Notes: generated by a model from the letters alone, not told the origin. A stretch of DNA of 64,000 nt from Cladocopium goreaui (GCA_947184155.2 CAMXCT020001013.1:62001-126000); one strand, 5' to 3'. Numbered from the stretch's first letter, positions 29,009 to 39,903 are shown. A program made the numbers and translations.

Positions 29009-29071
29009 GCCGTTGACCCAGCGGCATGGCTTCGTCGTATTTCTCTTTCGCCACCTTCGCAGGGGCCTGGC
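29009..29071 (-). CDS. HMG-like exon, QAPAKVAKEKYDEAMPLG
   Basis: QAPAKVAKEKYDEAMPLG; VAKEKYDEAM fits helix 3 of an HMG box, the same position as the 21983 exon. Confidence 0.5.
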
Positions 29072-29138
29072 GTTGTGGTTCCAGTGGTTCCTGTTTATCC
29101 CAGGCGTCGTAAACCGATAACTTAGCGGCTTAGCCTAT

Positions 29139-29260
29139 CCCATGACGGATCCATGGTGCTGCTATATATGGTAACATTATGTAACATTCACCATCAAGAT
29201 TAACCCCAGTCACGTTAGCATATATATATATATACCAGCACCAGCCGTGTCCGTCATGGG
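29139..29260. mobile_element. M4 element
   Basis: CCCATGACGGATCCATGGTG left, CCGTGTCCGTCATGGG right, with CCAGCACCA and a TA tract inside. Copies at 54007 and 55431. Confidence 0.75.
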
Positions 29261-29274
29261 TATGGATCCAACTA

Positions 29275-29510
29275 ACATTTCCTTTGGATGGGCCTGCGAA
29301 ATCCGAATCAACAGTTTTTATAGATGGTAAACATCCCTACTTGGTGGCTCATCCCACTTAGTAAGTGGGTTATAACCCCAAGTATAAGTGGATTAACCCT
29401 ACTTATCCCATTTATAACAGAGGTTATAACCCACTTACTAAGTGGGATGAGCCGCCAAGTAATTTTTACAGAGTTCCAACCATCCAAGGTGGACATGTTG
29501 AAAAGTATAT
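29275..29510. mobile_element. M6 element carrying a nested palindromic element
   Basis: Outer ends TTTGGATGGGCCTGCGAAATCC and AACCATCCAAGG match the M6 copies at 39325 and 59355. Inside, 29339-29460 is another element. Confidence 0.6.
29337..29462. mobile_element. nested inverted-repeat element flanked by TA
   Basis: CTTGGTGGCTCATCCCACTT, AGTAAGTGGGTTATAACC at the left and its inverted copy at the right (GGTTATAACCCACTTACTAAG ending CCGCCAAG), flanked by TA on both sides. Confidence 0.8.
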
Positions 29511-29565
29511 TTCATGATAATAATATATAATAATGATGAAAAACCAATACGGTGAACTAACTAAT

Positions 29566-29701
29566 ATGGTAAACTATAGCTTCCGTAAGAATGATGGAAA
29601 ATCATGGAACATCTCAATGTTTAATAGATAAATCAACATAAATCACCATCAATCAACTATACATGGCCATGTTCAAAAGCTATGTTAGTTTACCAGAGGC
29701 T
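29566..29701. mobile_element. M1 element, strongly diverged
   Basis: GGTAAACTATAGCTTCCG left, GCTATGTTAGTTTACCAGAGGCTA right. Confidence 0.5.
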
Positions 29702-30388
29702 ATTTCAGATCTTATTTTCACCCTTCCAAGCGTGGGTGGGCCACCTCCCTGAAAACCAGGAAAGTATTTCAAAGCACCAAGCAGCACCAATGAACCCATC
29801 CGTGGGACTAGACAGAACTTACGGATCGTTTGGGGCCCCACTTTGAAGCTTTGCAGGGTGTCGAGTAGGAATTCAAAATGGTTCGCCAGGCTCGCCACCA
29901 GCACTGCTGAGCACATGTGAGCACCAAATCATGGATATATAGACTTATAGCCAGGAAAGAATCCATGGACGATGTGAGCCCCGAGTGATGTACAAAGTGG
30001 CTATGAGACCCAGAACATCAAGACATTCATTGAGATGAGTATCATGGTCTCCATTCAAGGGACGGAAATTCTGTTCCCCCGAACCTTTAATTTCCATTCG
30101 AGTCATTCGTTTCACATGTACCTTATGAGAAACGTATAATGGAAAAGCCTCCATTGATGCTCATCACAAATGATGTCAATAATTCAAGCAGCCTGAAGAG
30201 CCTGAACCTATGAGCCGGATAGGGGTGCTGTTTGCAATTTCAAGGCCCTAACATCCCTGATGAATCTTTCTTAATTATAGCAAACGCATTCTAGCTTCCG
30301 GGGTTCCGAATTCTGGAATGCACCAACATCCCTGAATCCTGGGAAATCTCTCGATTTCCCTCTTGAAAGTTACCATTCAAAAAATGGG

Positions 30389-30499
30389 TACCCTCTGCTA
30401 ACCTATAATATGGAAATATATGGAACATAACCACATATAAATAATTTTTCCCACTAGACATGGTGATGTTCCATAGTTATGTTAGTTTGCCGGAGGGTA
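30389..30499. mobile_element. M1 element with GC-type end
   Basis: TACCCTCTGCTAACC left, GTTAGTTTGCCGGAGGGTA right; read on the minus strand the end is CCG|GCAAAC, a GC donor. Confidence 0.8.
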
Positions 30500-30550
30500 A
30501 ATCATGGTAAATCCACATTTTGAGTAATTTTGAGAGACATTCTCTCACAA

Positions 30551-30614
30551 CGCTCCCTTCTGGCCCAACTCGCCTCGTATTTTTCTTTGTCAGGCGAAGG
30601 CATTTCACGCCTCG
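30551..30614 (-). CDS. HMG-like exon, REMPSPDKEKYEASWARRE
   Basis: REMPSPDKEKYEASWARRER after a CCCGAG/GGCG boundary. S-P-D-K-E-K-Y-E fits the region between helix 2 and 3 of an HMG box. Confidence 0.5.
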
Positions 30615-30764
30615 GGCAACTCATGTCTAAATTCACACGACATCTCCTCGCGATTTCCAGTGATGAACATCAAACACAATCAAGCGATTTACAGTAGTTG
30701 AAAGTTGTTTCACCATCAAACATCGTCTAAGTTGAACATTGTTTCACCATCCCACTAAGTAAAT

Positions 30765-30865
30765 ATATAAACATATAAATAACTGAATAGATACAAATAT
30801 ATAATATAAATAAATTATATATATATATATAAATAACATAGTATAAATTATAAATAAATATATGT
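30765..30865. repeat. AT-rich ATAAATAA/(TA)n tract
   Basis: ATATAAATAA-type units with a TA run. Confidence 0.75.
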
Positions 30866-30939
30866 AAAGTGCCATCAAATAATCCACAAGACAAACGTCC
30901 TAACACGTCCCAAATGAAACACAGCTGCAACTTGGCCAT

Positions 30940-31014
30940 CGCACCATTTCTTGGCCGCTGCTGTCATAACCTCCTTCGCCTTCAACGTATTCCGCGTCGT
31001 GGCATCTGCGCGAA
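30940..31014 (-). CDS. HMG-box exon, LKAKEVMTAAAKKW
   Basis: FRADATTRNTLKAKEVMTAA, AKKWCDG. E-V-M-T-A-A-A-K-K-W is the helix 2 pattern of HMG boxes. Together with 30551 it would make one box. Confidence 0.55.
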
Positions 31015-31212
31015 AATCCTGGCAATTCAAGGAAAGTGCCAGCAAGAACAGTGGTTCATTAAATGGTTGCTAGATGTTAGTCAATGTTTGTTTAAGTTTA
31101 TCAATGTTAGTTGATGTTCATGTTAGTTCACCAACAAAATGGTGGAGTCACAAAGGAAAATATTGGGACACATCCCAATCTGTTCTGATGGCAATACCAA
31201 TCATTAAACAAA

Positions 31213-31371
31213 GGAGCCGCCTGCAGGAACAAGAGCCAGGGTGTAGCAGGTTTCAGAGGTCGTTCTGGATCTCGCTGGGGCTTTGGAAGCCTCGGAAGTT
31301 TCGGGGGGCCGAAGCATCTGCGCCTTTTCTGAGAAACATGAGGAGATTCTCAATTCATTGGCTGGTTGGTG
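31213..31371 (-). CDS. exon starting at the end of an M3 element, Pro/Ser/Thr-rich linker
   Basis: From the M3 end (ACCAG) at 31372 the minus strand is open for 51 codons: NELRISSCFSEKAQMLRPPE, TSEASKAPARSRTTSETCYT, LALVPAGGSFV, stop. The Arg/Ser/Thr/Pro-rich middle suits a linker before an HMG box. The 5' edge coincides exactly with the repeat. Confidence 0.5.
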
Positions 31372-31461
31372 ATTTCAACCCCTCTGAAACATATTAGTCA
31401 GTTGGAATGATTATTCCCAATATATGGACAAATAAAATTCATGTTCCAAACCACCAACCAG
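31372..31461. mobile_element. M3 element with 4-bp target duplication
   Basis: CTGGTTGGTGATTTCAACCC left, CAAACCACCAACCAG right, flanked by TTGG on both sides. Confidence 0.85.
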
Positions 31462-31999
31462 TTGGGGATTTAGAAGGGGATTTCTTATTTCAGCATGTGG
31501 CCATGGTTTTGCTGGGCAAGATCTGAATGTGGTCATCCCAGGGATCAAACCTGGCAATCAATTGGGTCCCCAATCACCACAAATTCACAGGGATAAAAAC
31601 AACATATCTCATTGAAGTCAATAGGCAGGAACTGTGCAGTTTTTTTCCATCTCTGACTTTGGATCTTGAGATTGGAATCTAGACCTTTTCTGCCCAAAAA
31701 CGAACTTTCTGAAACAAACTGATCTGTTTATACGCCTTGTTGGTCAGTTGCCTGATATTTTTCCAGCCCCCATTTTTTGTAGCCGAGTAGAATAGCACAA
31801 ATGAGCATAAAGAATAGATAAGAATAGCATAAAGATCATGAATCTTGAGTAAGACATGTAAAGGTTCTTTAGTCAACCTTTGGTACAACCATACCAACAA
31901 ATTCGCAGCGCTGAAATTCTGCTTGGATTCCCAGAAAATTCCCATCGGGTGGATCCAACAAGGTCCAGGGCAATAGCTACCCTCTGGTTTAAACATGGT

Positions 32000-33180
32000 A
32001 AAACCATGGTAAAAACCACCAGAAATTGCTGGTTTATGCCATTTCTGGTGGATTGGTATGGTCTTCCGATCAAAACATATCAAAACCACCATCCACTTTT
32101 GCGTATTTTATGATCGGTATAGAGGTGATTGTCCCATCAATACCATTTAAGAAACAAACGTAACAAAAACATTCAACTAAAAATCATTTTTCAATTGCCA
32201 CGTTTGATGACACTGGAGGGTACCCTCTCTCAAACGAACACGGACTCTGCTCCTCTTCTGCAAGTTTCAGGGTCAAACTGTTCATTGGTGCAAATGGACA
32301 TCGAGCAAGCAAACAGCTCCCATGTACAATAGGACAAACAGTTTTCCTTTGTCAGAAATTGGGGGATAGACCAAAATGCTCATTGTTCTAGCTCCAAGTT
32401 ACCCAAATTCAGAAAATGTACATATACTATGAATCCATCGTGCTCCAGACCTGTCTCTTTGGACCCACTGTTTTCCCAACCTGTTTCCCTGTGTGTAACA
32501 TGTTTCACACCTGTGAATTGACTGGTTGCGATGGGAAGACCTTTCAGCTCAATTTGGAAATTGTTTGGCACCATGTCGATGCCTTGTGTTGTTCCTGAAA
32601 TGCTATGGAGCCTGGAAGAACTAAAGCGTGTCCTGATAAGTGAGTTTCCCATTTTGGAGACTGAAGAAGGAGAGGGTTTCAACGGATTGTTTGACTTGTT
32701 TGTTGTGGGCTGAAATCCTGTTAAATTACAACAACCAGCATCCGCCCACTCTGTTGAATTTGGGGAATTGTGGCCCAGAATCCTTCTCTCAGGGGATTTC
32801 CGGCCGCGCATACTCATGTCGCATCGCACTCGAGGGGTGTCATCGCACCCCAGAGGACCCCATCGCACTCCACACACCTACTCACAGATCATCGTACTCC
32901 ACAAAAGGGATCGTACACCAGAAAAACTTGCGCAGACAGCCAAAAACATTTTTTTTCGAAAAATTGACCTGAAGAGCTTTTTTTATTTTTTTTCCTCTTC
33001 GGAGGTAAAATGCTCTGGAATCTGATAATATGGAATATGGGGGAAATTGTTGTTTTTCCAGCGTTTTGAACAGTCGCGCATACAATCGCATTCCATGAAA
33101 TTTTGATACTTTTGACCCGTGGAGGCTATGGAAATTCTCGATTGTTGTCTTAGTCGTGCGCGATAGAGTGTGATGCCTTG
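32000..33180. other. interval without a supported gene
   Basis: Long overlapping frames exist on both strands at 32380-32970, but they differ in frame and lack coding-like composition. 32820-32930 repeats GCATCGCACTC / CATCGTACTCCA loosely, with further copies at 33285-33300. A hairpin ACCACCAGAAAT...ATTTCTGGTGG is at 32018-32052. Confidence 0.4.
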
Positions 33181-33378
33181 TGGGTATGTGGAATGGAATT
33201 TGCAGCCTCGAGTTGATCAAAAATGATATTAACATATGCCTGAGAAGCCCACATGCAGGAACGGCAACGCATACGGGGGGGGCATCGTACTCCAGGGGTG
33301 GCATCCTACTCAATGTAACTGTATTAAGTGGAAATATGGTACCATTTGGGTTCGAGGAAGAACAGCGTAATCCAGACT

Positions 33379-33434
33379 TGGCCCGTTTAAAGATGCGGAA
33401 GCTGAGCCGCCAGCCAAACGCGTCAAAAAATAAG
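33379..33434 (+). CDS. possible C-terminal exon with basic nuclear signal
   Basis: After AATCCAG: LGPFKDAEAEPPAKRVKK, stop TAA. PPAKRVKK resembles a c-Myc-type nuclear localisation signal. Plus strand, unlike neighbours; weak. Confidence 0.3.
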
Positions 33435-33727
33435 CTGAACAGCTTATCCAATGGTTTTAACAGATCCTATAGAGAGAAGCTGATGATTGATGAGAGAAAC
33501 AAGACTTTATGATTATGTTTATTCAAGAAATCATTGCTTGAGAAGGTTCTCAGCGGGGTTAAACATGTGCGACTGGACATGATAGCACGTGACAAGGGAG
33601 CGCCTGACAAGGGTCACACAACCTTATTCTCATCATCAAAGGTCGTTCATTATTTTCCAAATTTCCGGAGCTATTTGGGCATGGAATATGAACAGCCTTG
33701 GAATATGGGTAAGATTTTGCTAGAATT

Positions 33728-33843
33728 GTATGAAATAAGGATATATAAGGATAAATAAGGATAAATAAGGATACATAAGAATAAATAAGGATAAGTAAGG
33801 ATAAATAAGCATAAACAAGAATAAAAAAGGATAAATAAGGCAA
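33728..33843. repeat. AATAAGGATA tandem repeat
   Basis: About eleven imperfect 10-bp units AATAAGGATA / AATAAGCATA. Confidence 0.85.
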
Positions 33844-33904
33844 TAAGACATCTATATTGATATTAAACCATCCGATTCTAGGCTTAGTCAAAGCCATCAG
33901 GTAT

Positions 33905-34065
33905 TTCACTTTCCATGGCAAGCAGCGCGGCGAAGCTTCGAAGTGCCACTGGGGCGGTTCGACGTGTGCACCAACCTCCTGGCAGTTGTGCGACGAGTTC
34001 AAGGGTACCCCAATGGGACTTGAGTGGCAACGGTTGCCCGGCTTCGGGATTACAGTATTTTTTTT
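33905..34065 (+). CDS. possible plus-strand exon with Cys/His-rich start
   Basis: EASKCHWGGSTCAPTSWQLC, DEFKGTPMGLEWQRLPGFG. The residues look like a folded protein, but two other frames are open and I do not recognise the family. Confidence 0.3.
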
Positions 34066-34381
34066 CACGGTCTCAGAAAAGCGGGCCCCAAAAACCAGCC
34101 AGCCCCAAACAATCTGAGAAGGTCAATCTTGGAGGCATCGAGATCATGAATTACGATGAAATATGTCTATACTACTGATCACCATGAAACATGAACTTCA
34201 GCATTTTCGTTGGTAAAATCACCATCGAAAAAGGTGGCAACGCCACACCATTGACACCAAATCGCTGTGAAAAAAGGATCGAGGCTCGTGGAAGATCCCG
34301 AGGTTCTGTCTGCAGGAAATCTATACTGTATTTACGTGCCATTGGGGATCATCATGCAGGGTAAACAAAAACATGTACATA

Positions 34382-34496
34382 TACCATCTGGTTATTTAAC
34401 ATAGCCATGGAAAATCACAATTTTTAATAGGTAAACCCAGGTAAATCATCTATAGATGGGCCATTTTCCATGGTTATGTTAAATAACCAGAGGGTA
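34382..34496. mobile_element. M1b element (GGTTATTTAAC subfamily)
   Basis: TACCATCTGGTTATTTAAC left, GTTAAATAACCAGAGGGTA right, interior CATAGCCATGG/CCATGGTTATG. Subfamily shared with 43668 and 48926. Confidence 0.85.
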
Positions 34497-34833
34497 TAAT
34501 ATTAATTAATATGATATACAGTACATAGTAGTATAATAATTATATACCAAGGGAAACTGAAACCGCTAAAAAGGCAGGTAATCGGAAAAAACATGTTTTT
34601 TATTTTTTTTTATCCAAAAACCCAGGTTTTTTGAATTTCCCAATTTTCCATTAGTGCACTTTCCCATGATGAAGTCTTGTCTTTGATGCTCCAAATTCAA
34701 CAATGTAGCTATCAGCATGCGGCCAGTGTCTTGTGCCGTGCCGGGCTAGAGACTTTGTTGGGAAACTATTCCTACATTTCTCAAATGCATGCCCTACCAC
34801 TGTGCTTCGACTAAAATGCTCCGACAAACAATG

Positions 34834-35088
34834 TCAATTTTTGCATACCAGGAGCATACGCAACAACTTGAATTGCGTAATTGCAACAATTACAGTATTC
34901 ACGATGAGCAAGCGACCCGTTTTCTCGTGAAATTTGTCCGCGCAAAGAATTGGGCCTAAAAAACCCATTATGGCAGCCGAAACAAAAAGGGTTGAACAGC
35001 AATAAACGACTTCATTTTTCCATTCGAACATCCAACGTTCGAATCCACTTTGGTTTTCAAGATCCAATAGCAGCCGCTTTCCGCGCAA
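34834..35088 (-). CDS. unrecognised minus-strand open segment
   Basis: Reads CADKFHEKTGRLLIVNTVIV, AITQFKLLRMLLVCKN at its end, with a hydrophobic start (YCCSTLFVSAAIMGFLGPI) that could be a membrane segment. The plus strand is also open (LKCSDKQCQFLHTRSIRNNL). No family recognised, strand uncertain. Confidence 0.25.
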   Translation of the reverse strand: MRGKRLLLDLENQSGFERWMFEWKNEVVYCCSTLFVSAAIMGFLGPILCADKFHEKTGRLLIVNTVIVAITQFKLLRMLLVCKN

Positions 35089-35389
35089 ACCCTGAGCCCT
35101 GACCCTGCCCTTTTATTGATATCAGCGGGCATGGGTTGGTTACTTGTTGGTCTTGATCTTTGATTTTCATTTCATTATCGTCAGTGGCTGTGGCAGCAAA
35201 CTAAGCAAATGAATATATGACCTCACAGGCTTGGCAAGGCAAGTGCACACACAAAATGAAGCTTTATTGGAAACCAACAGGGTTTTTGTTTTTACAGGGG
35301 AACCGTTGTTTTGATAAAAAGTACCTAAAAGCCGGTACTCTCAAAATGGAACGACCATTTCAGAGGTTTTGGAAGTTCTAGGTATATAT

Positions 35390-35470
35390 CTATATATATA
35401 TATACCCTCGTCTGTTGCCAGGGGGGGGGTGAGGCACCTAAAAAAATAAAATAAAATGCAGGGGCCTAAG
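35390..35470. repeat. (TA)n plus GAGGCACCTAAAAAAATAAA repeat, copy 1
   Basis: The phrase AGGCACCT...AAAATAAAATGCA...GCAGGGG(C/T)CT recurs at 36408-36456, suggesting a dispersed repeat. Confidence 0.5.
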
Positions 35471-35639
35471 GAGAAAATGCCAATAAAATGAGAGGGCATA
35501 AGGTAAGATAGGAAAACCCAAGCAAAATACAATGGACAGGTACAAAAAGAAAATGACGTCGGCACCCTCCACCTGGCCACTGGTGGACCTACGTTATGCA
35601 ACTGTTGGACCTCGGGCCCGGCATTTTCTTTTGGGTTGA

Positions 35640-35935
35640 TCTTGTTTTGTCTTGTTTCCTTCTTTGATTGGTTTTAACCATGTTTAGTCTTGTTTAGTCT
35701 TGTTTAGTCCTTTACATTGTTTCCTTATTTGATTGGTTTTAACCATGTTTAGTCTTGTTTAGTCTTGTTTAGTCCTTTACATTGTTTCCTTATTTGATTG
35801 GTTTTAACCATGTTTAGTCTTGTTTAGTCCTTTACATCGTTTCCTTATTTGATTGGTTTTAACCATGTTTAGTCTTGTTTAGTCTTGTTTAGTCCTTTAC
35901 ATTGTTTCCTTATTTGATTGGTTGATCTTTTTTAG
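35640..35935. repeat. about 65-bp tandem repeat, four to five units
   Basis: Unit GTCCTTTACATTGTTTCCTT, ATTTGATTGGTTTTAACCAT, GTTTAGTCTTGTTTAGTCTT. Units differ in the number of GTTTAGTCTT sub-repeats. Confidence 0.9.
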
Positions 35936-36119
35936 TTTTGTTTATATATAATTGGTTCCACTTCTGACATCTGGACGGTTTCTAGAAAAGATACAAATAA
36001 CTATAAATAAACTTAAGAAATCTCATTGGCTGCTGTAAGCTGCCCGTGTGTCTTTTGCTGACCAAGGAAGGCAATAGAAAATGAGGGGGGCCAACCCATT
36101 TTCGAAGTTAATGTCCAAA

Positions 36120-36243
36120 TAATGGAAAAGGAAACGAAAAAGGAAAGGAAAAAGGAAAGGAAAAAGGAGAGGAAAAAGGAAAGGAGAAGGAAAAGGAAGA
36201 GACAGGAAAAAGGAAAGGGAAGGGAGAGGAAAGGGGAAAAAAA
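36120..36243. repeat. purine-rich GGAAAGGAAAAA tract
   Basis: 120 bp with one strand only A and G apart from a few bases; gives Phe/Pro/Leu/Ser frames on the minus strand that are artefacts. Confidence 0.9.
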
Positions 36244-36637
36244 AACAGTGTCTCACACGAACCATTTTTGATGCCAAATATTATCGTTTTCGTTATCATT
36301 TTATTAGCGTTCGTGAATCCGCTGGAACGTTTCACAAAATGATCAGGCCGTTCACAGTTGTGCATCTTTGCTATGATGCTATCTCTGTCGGTTAACTTGA
36401 TGGGTTAGGCACCTCAAAAAATAAAATGCACCCACAAAATACAATGCAGGGGTCTGACCCATTTTATTTTCATTTTATTTTTATGTTTTATTTTAAAAGG
36501 GGCTTCAGCCCCCCCATTCTATTTAGGTACCCCGGACGGGGGTTATATATATATATTAATAATATATATTAATATTATTAATGATAAACATCTTTCAAAA
36601 CACCAAGCAGTATAGTTTCCCACAACGAAGCCAATTA

Positions 36638-36755
36638 AGTTTGCCTTCCCTGGCTGCGAGAAACAGCGGACTTCAACCACCAAGGATGGCAAGTATTGCC
36701 GGCAGCACCACGGGTGGAAGACGACGACGCCCGTTTTCCGAAAAACCTTATGAAT
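36638..36755 (+). CDS. possible plus-strand exon with Cys/His zinc-binding pattern
   Basis: KFAFPGCEKQRTSTTKDGKY, CRQHHGWKTTTPVFRKTL, stop. GC-x(14)-C-x-x-H-H could hold a zinc ion. From memory short C/H segments of this kind recur in dinoflagellate proteins. The 5' edge is unclear (AATTAAG acceptor possible). Confidence 0.4.
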
Positions 36756-36900
36756 TTTAGGCTTAAACACGTCCAATTCATCATGAATTCATTCTTTCAA
36801 TCCAGCCTTTAAGAGATTCTTAAGCAACATCATTTTTTCACATATTAGTTTGATGCTTAAACAAACCATTGTTCATCATTTTTGGGTGAAAAATCCTGGT

Positions 36901-36961
36901 AAAGGCCCGGCCATTTCTTGGATGCTTCAGCAGCTGTGCCTTGCTGGGCAATCTGTAGCAC
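36901..36961 (-). CDS. possible HMG-like exon, GTAAEASKKWPGL
   Basis: VLQIAQQGTAAEASKKWPGL after a CACCAG acceptor. A-A-E-A-S-K-K-W fits helix 2 of an HMG box and echoes the exon at 30940. Confidence 0.4.
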
Positions 36962-37032
36962 TGACCTGGTGAGAACGAACGGGGGCCAGTTACGCCCCGG
37001 CTATTCACGGGGGATTTCTATTGGATAAGTAA

Positions 37033-37138
37033 TACCCTCTGGTAATGACTAACATAGCTATGGAAAATGGCCATTTGTAGTGGATTTTCCCATTAAAAAT
37101 TGCCATTTTCAATAGTTACGTTAGTTTACCAGAGGGTA
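37033..37138. mobile_element. M1 element, 106 bp
   Basis: TACCCTCTGGTAATGACTAAC left, GTTAGTTTACCAGAGGGTA right. On the minus strand the sequence upstream (ATSWVQNWSCYPL) is open into its donor. Confidence 0.9.
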
Positions 37139-37949
37139 ACATGACCAATTTTGCACCCAAGAAGTGGCTATTGTCGACCTATGGCCGGAGCAACACTGAC
37201 TAAGGATTTGTTTGTTTCCTTTTTCATAGAGAGCACATAGGACAGGACTTGTTTTTTGAGGAAGCAATCAACCAACGAGTCATTTTGTTTTGATGGATTT
37301 CCAATGTGTTCAGGTTACTGTAAACATGTGTAAACCTATTTGCTGGTCGCATCGTTATAACTTTTCTGGTATATATAATCCAACACATTATATGATGTTG
37401 GATTAAAAGCAGCTCGACTTTGGCTGATTCAACATGATTCAATCCATTTTTTAGGTGATTGAAATCCCGATTCTTTCCACAATTTACAATTTCCGGGACT
37501 AACATTAACCGGACATCCCTCTTCTTGCTCGATTTTCCAATTTTCTGTTCCTCCCTTTTATGTTTTTTCTTGTTTGATTTTCAACATAAGACAATATATT
37601 ACTGCGTATATTCATTCATTGGATAAAATTGAAGTCACCCATGAAAATTCGTCTCCAAAGGCTCCAAAAACCCACACCCCCATTGCCTGACTCTGAGCAT
37701 CATGAAATGACACCGATGGTTCGGGTGTTGCGGATACTCTGGAGCCAAAAATCTAAAAATTGAGATCTGTGACACATTTTTGCAGCCTGGCTGTCTGAAA
37801 AATGGGTCATGTCGCGGCTTATGTCGGGGGTTTCCATTGGGGATACAGTAACCAAAATGGCTGGTTTAAAAAAATTGGACAATCCAAGAAAATCCCCATC
37901 TATAAATGGATGATTTAGGGCTACCCGCATGAATTAGGAAACCTCCATG

Positions 37950-38014
37950 TACCCTCGGATAGTCCAACGTCGTTGAGGAAATCCCAGCCAACCATGTTTG
38001 ATTGCCGGAGGGTA
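37950..38014. mobile_element. short TACCCTC...GAGGGTA element
   Basis: 65 bp, TACCCTCGG left and GCCGGAGGGTA right, interior CCAACCATGTTTGATTG. A related right end (CATGTTTGACTACCGGAGGGT) is at 38400-38420. Confidence 0.55.
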
Positions 38015-38694
38015 CCCACAACATGTGCAATCTTCACAGGGAACATGATACGACATGTGATGTTTCATCTATGTCTTAAGCAATTTCCAACAGATGAAAC
38101 ATATGTACATTTCTTTATTTCAATAAATTTCATTAAATTTCCAACATGTACAAGACGCATCGTCTCTTAAGCATGAAATAAAGACGCTTGGAAACAACAA
38201 AAAAAGGGTACAAACAGTGAAAACACCCACTGATTCAAAAAAAACTCGATTCAATGGGATAATAGTGTGTTTTGGAAACATGGACACGAAACGCATGGTC
38301 TTGAAACCATCAAACATGGCAAGGGACAATCTTCAATTTATAGTTTACTTTTTCGTTGAAACATGTTAAAACATCTATTTATAGGGGATTTTCAATTGCC
38401 ATGTTTGACTACCGGAGGGTCAATCTTGTGGGTTTTTCTCCGATCTTCTCTGAAACTGATTCTGGGTGTGATTAAAAGGGTACACTGGGGTGTAACCCCT
38501 GAAAACTACAATCGCATTTGTGCAAGACGATGTTTGACCAGGTTGTTCGAACGTCGTATGTCTCAAATTGCCATTTTTAACCCGGTGCACATGGGTCTTC
38601 AGGGATTGCTCGTGTCTAATGCCATGTTTCAGCGTTCAACTCGGCCTGCAATTTGTGGCGTGAATACCGGGAAGTTTGTGCCAACTAACATGTT

Positions 38695-38820
38695 TACCCT
38701 CTGGTAATCTAATGTAGCTACTGGACATCTCCTAGTCATAGATGTTTTTGTTCCCCATGAACACCTCGATTTTGATTTTGGGATTCACCAGCTGGCCATG
38801 CTTGATGACACCTGAGGGTA
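38695..38820. mobile_element. M1-like hybrid element
   Basis: M1 left end TACCCTCTGGTAATCTAA with a right end GCTTGATGACACCTGAGGGTA of the 37950 type. Confidence 0.6.
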
Positions 38821-39029
38821 CCTGTGACCTACCATGTTTACCCATCGATTTTGGCATGGCTCCACAGAATTACGGAACCTTTTCTGCTTAACGACTCAAG
38901 AACCAATTTTGATGTGAAACATTGTCTTTGAATACTGACTTCAACTCCCACATTGGAAGGAGTAGGAACCAAATATATCATATAAGTGTACTAACACTCT
39001 GGCATATGGTATAAAAACATACATACTTG

Positions 39030-39070
39030 TACATCATATACATATATATATATACAAATACATATGTGTA
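39030..39070. repeat. (TA)n/ATACAT microsatellite
   Basis: ATCATATACATATATATATA and ATGTGTATGTATATG. Confidence 0.8.
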
Positions 39071-39150
39071 TGTATATGTCTATACAATGAGTATAGTACA
39101 CAAATACTACGTGCGTATTCGCTGCTTTTCTGTGTGATGAGAACCCTCAC

Positions 39151-39277
39151 CCGGTCCAGCACTATTTTGCCCATCATGACAGTTGATGGCGTGTTGACAG
39201 TCAACGGGGAGTCAAAAGCGCATGGTGTGACCGTTGCCATCAATAATATTGGGGATGGTGGAAGCCCTAAACGATAG
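39151..39277 (-). CDS. exon with canonical splice sites, function unknown
   Basis: 127 bp between CAACTTAG and GTGAGG, open for 42 codons: YRLGLPPSPILLMATVTPCA, FDSPLTVNTPSTVMMGKIVL, DR. Hydrophobic and Pro/Thr-rich, possibly extracellular or membrane-near. Not recognised. Confidence 0.45.
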
Positions 39278-39324
39278 CTAAGTTGGCAAACATAGCTGCA
39301 ACACATCAGCTTTGCTGGTGGTAC

Positions 39325-39432
39325 TTGTGGATGGAAGAAATCCGAATCACCAGTTGATCGATGGTTTACCCCATGATGTATAGGGTTTCAACCATCCAAG
39401 GTGGTGCAGGATTTCTTCCATCCACAGTATCA
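39325..39432. mobile_element. M6 element
   Basis: CTTGTGGATGGAAGAAATCC left, GGATTTCTTCCATCCACAG right; inner AATCACCAGTTGATCG. Copy in opposite orientation at 59355-59465. Confidence 0.75.
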
Positions 39433-39548
39433 CCGTTTCTCTTGTAACATATATATATATAAGTTGCATGGCAAACATAACTTCAATTACTCGTGTTTCT
39501 CGTACTGTAATTAACAAGGCTTAGAAACCAAATTGTCACGGGGGGCCA

Positions 39549-39638
39549 ACTGATTGGTGATCTTTATAAAGACAAATGTCATCAGCATCGTCGCAAATAT
39601 GATTGACACTTCAAAACCAAACCACGAAGCCACCAATC
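39549..39638. mobile_element. M3-like element, diverged
   Basis: CTGATTGGTGATC left, AAGCCACCAATCAG right, 90 bp. Confidence 0.5.
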
Positions 39639-39827
39639 AGATTCTATAATGTATTATATATATATGAATAGAAACAGTCATCGTAGAGTCTATCGAAAGT
39701 GATCTTTGCAAATCTTCTGGGATTCGGACATTTCCCGGCCCATGACCGGCCCTCGGGTCCCTGGGACCCCTGGGTCAGCAACAAACTTTGTTGAATTTAA
39801 CCAGTAACCAACAAACATGGGGATTTA

Positions 39828-39903
39828 CCATCTGGTTATGACTAACATAGCCATGAAAAATCCCTTATAAATGGAGGTATTAATGGGAAAAACATCTATG
39901 GGG
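39828..39903. mobile_element. M1b left half
   Basis: TACCATCTGGTTATGACTAAC then CATAGCCATG; right end not found. Confidence 0.5.

Larger units (their letters stand above)
37139..39150. other. interval without a supported gene
   Basis: Repeats at 37950-38014, 38381-38421 and 38695-38820 and unrecognised open frames only. A plus frame at 38363-38707 (LTRLFERRMSQIAIFNPVHM) is protein-like but overlaps repeats. Confidence 0.4.

Noticed and set aside
32380-32877. 165-codon minus-strand frame.
   Set aside because: No motif, no coding-like third-position bias, and overlapping plus-strand frames of similar length; no splice context.
36023-36365. Phe/Pro/Ser/Leu-rich minus-strand frames resembling a signal peptide or membrane protein.
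   Set aside because: Translation of a purine-rich simple repeat.
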